Source: Leptospira paudalimensis
Lineage (GTDB): Bacteria > Spirochaetota > Leptospiria > Leptospirales > Leptospiraceae
Direction: 5' to 3'
DNA length: 64,000 bases
Assembly (NCBI RefSeq): GCF_026151345.1
Contig: NZ_JAMQPR010000001.1
Span: 597,231-661,230 of the forward strand
Shown here: positions 63,004 to 64,000 of the stretch, one piece after another
Layout: the number at the start of each line of letters is the position of its first letter
How positions within the stretch are numbered: the first letter of the stretch is position 1
Program-made: the position numbers and the translations under genes
The notes under the pieces: model-generated
The model's database searches: none
What the model saw: the letters and a program-made list of their open reading frames with translations, nothing else
Told to the model about the DNA's origin: nothing

Positions 63004-63942
63004 TTAGGTTCTCCCCAAATAGAATAAGTATAACTGATACGAATGTTTTAACGTGTAAAGAGCATAGGTTTCCGTTTCAAAGGTAGATGTGATTGAATTT
63101 GGATCCAATTTTTGTGCGAGGATTTGTTTCCAAACATTGGATACTGGAGAACTTGTGATGGTGGGTGACATTGGAGGTTCAATTGAGTACAAACTCGTTC
63201 CAAACTCATCAACAAATAGTTGGTACCAAGATTCCCCTGATGATACCAAGACGTTTCCAAGATTTGCATATAGTTTAGGAAGATTTGTGAAATTGCCACC
63301 TAACAAAGTGTATCCAGGTATGGAACGAAAGTGGAAATTTCCTTTTGGAGTTTGGTTTTGGGTTGATGGAACAAAGGGAGATTGGATCGAAGTCTCATCG
63401 ATTCCGAGTATCTTTTTACATTCTGTTTTTAGATCATCACCTAGAAGTGGAAACAAAGATTGGATCACTTCACGGTATTCTGGTTTTCCACTCGCCCAAT
63501 ACAAAACAGCCAAAACAATTTTTAGTTCTTCCATGGTTTGTACTTTTGGAAGCAGTGAAAGTAATCGTTTTAAATATAATTCTTTTTTTCCATCTTCCAC
63601 TTTTGAGATGGCATTCGAAAAATAAGGAATGAATAGGTTTGGGCTTTTTTTTAGGTTAGGGTGGCATTCTTTGATGACTTGGTAAAAAAAAGGTTCAAAG
63701 TTCCCCAGTCGTTGCAGAAACTGTTTTGAAAGGAGCCTAACAAATGTTTCAAAGAGAGATAAAATCACACCTTCTTCCCATTGCCAAACAAAATTGAAAA
63801 ACAATGAGTCAAAAAAAAGGACTAAATGATGGGATACATCTTCCTCTGTGATTTGTGGGTTTAGTTTCCTTGCGGCAAAAATGATTTGATTACATACTTC
63901 CTTTTCTTTTTTTAAGGTATCCTTCCATGAAGTGGAGTTCAT
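63004..63942 (-). CDS. Helical protein of unknown function, coupled to upstream gene
   Basis: From ATG 63942 the protein has 312 residues. It is helical (VEDGKKELYLKRLLSLLPKVQTMEE, FFDSLFFNFVWQWEEGVILSLFETFVRLLSKQFL) and has no known motif. ATG 63942 overlaps the upstream stop as ATGA, which fixes the start better than the longer open frame. It ends one base before the GTG of the metallopeptidase-VWA gene. Confidence 0.6.
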   Translation of the reverse strand: MNSTSWKDTLKKEKEVCNQIIFAARKLNPQITEEDVSHHLVLFFDSLFFNFVWQWEEGVILSLFETFVRLLSKQFLQRLGNFEPFFYQVIKECHPNLKKSPNLFIPYFSNAISKVEDGKKELYLKRLLSLLPKVQTMEELKIVLAVLYWASGKPEYREVIQSLFPLLGDDLKTECKKILGIDETSIQSPFVPSTQNQTPKGNFHFRSIPGYTLLGGNFTNLPKLYANLGNVLVSSGESWYQLFVDEFGTSLYSIEPPMSPTITSSPVSNVWKQILAQKLDPNSITSTFETETYALYTLKHSYQLYLFYLGRT

Positions 63943-64000
63943 ACATTCGATTCCGCCCACTTTAAATAATTTGTATACCTTTGGTGTAAATACTTTAAGT
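63939..64000 (-). CDS. C-terminal fragment of a gene entering from the right edge
   Basis: The minus strand encodes LKYLHQRYTNYLKWAESNV and stops at TGA 63941-63939, overlapping the next ATG. It is the tail of a protein that starts outside the window. From the context (a VWA-type operon) a MoxR-type ATPase is a guess. The 19 residues alone do not identify it. Confidence 0.5.
   Translation of the reverse strand, partial: LKYLHQRYTNYLKWAESNV

Noticed and set aside
1..64000. tRNA, rRNA, CRISPR arrays, insertion sequences and phage genes
   Set aside because: No intergenic space holds a tRNA-like fold that I can see, no short repeat-spacer arrays occur, and no transposase, integrase or phage protein is encoded.

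Overview
The window reads as a chromosomal segment of a Leptospira species. The evidence is the low-GC DNA, many lipoproteins with loose spirochaete-type lipoboxes, a SpiroCoCo-type giant coiled-coil protein, a DUF1577/PilZ protein, a single-histone-fold protein and an LpxR-type outer-membrane enzyme. A saprophytic-clade species is my guess from overall gene content, not a proven point. Coding density is very high. I found no rRNA, tRNA, CRISPR array, prophage or insertion sequence, and no stretch over 300 bases without a gene.

Region 1 to 10.6 kb holds the tail of a PepSY-type membrane protein, a lipoprotein and a TonB-dependent receptor whose frame is broken once, exactly at a TTTAAAA heptamer. 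A CoA-binding protein and a GXWXG/DUF4334 protein follow. Next come a tight minus-strand operon (MFS transporter, family-2 glycosidase, YheT-type hydrolase) and an enlarged LpxR-like protein with a DUF3817 protein.

Region 10.8 to 24.3 kb holds a neutral-ceramidase-like enzyme, an SDR and a small secreted protein. A Na+/K+-type (P2C) ATPase carries an N-terminal PtsN-like EIIA domain, and an in-frame TGA sits just before its start. It is followed by a REC plus HATPase protein. Then come a lipoprotein with a broken start, a STAS protein, a zinc-ribbon membrane protein, and a divergent pair encoding a multi-spanning GT-C-like protein and an SGNH-type protein.

Region 24.3 to 31 kb is a copper island. 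A CueR-like regulator faces a textbook MerR-type promoter (19-bp spacer, 8+5+8 dyad) driving a His-tailed periplasmic protein, a CopZ-like chaperone and CopA. AraC, ankyrin, PurT and a secreted protein follow.

Region 31 to 46 kb holds an ABC-F protein with an ABC-2 exporter, a lipoprotein operon (YHYH, MORN-like, SCO1) behind an 11-bp perfect inverted repeat, FKBP, a HepT-like relic, DUF1577/PilZ, patatin, two tandem paralogous beta-propeller lipoproteins, and OmpA-like and thioesterase genes.

Region 46 to 64 kb holds QueG, ThiE and ThiM, a response regulator, and a 43-residue secreted Cys-Pro protein of only 132 bases. A SpiroCoCo/histone/MetAP operon comes next, then a ferritin-like, HATPase and acyltransferase cluster and an ICMT-like gene. 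A 2OG-Fe(II) oxygenase-like gene converges on a coupled operon that runs in from the right edge: unknown protein, metallopeptidase-VWA, unknown, AMP ligase, NadR-like.

Several genes for secreted proteins lack a Shine-Dalgarno sequence but have a good sigma-70 promoter whose -10 box lies 6 to 9 bases before ATG. This suggests leaderless mRNAs. All functional calls come from motif recognition by eye; no database search was run.
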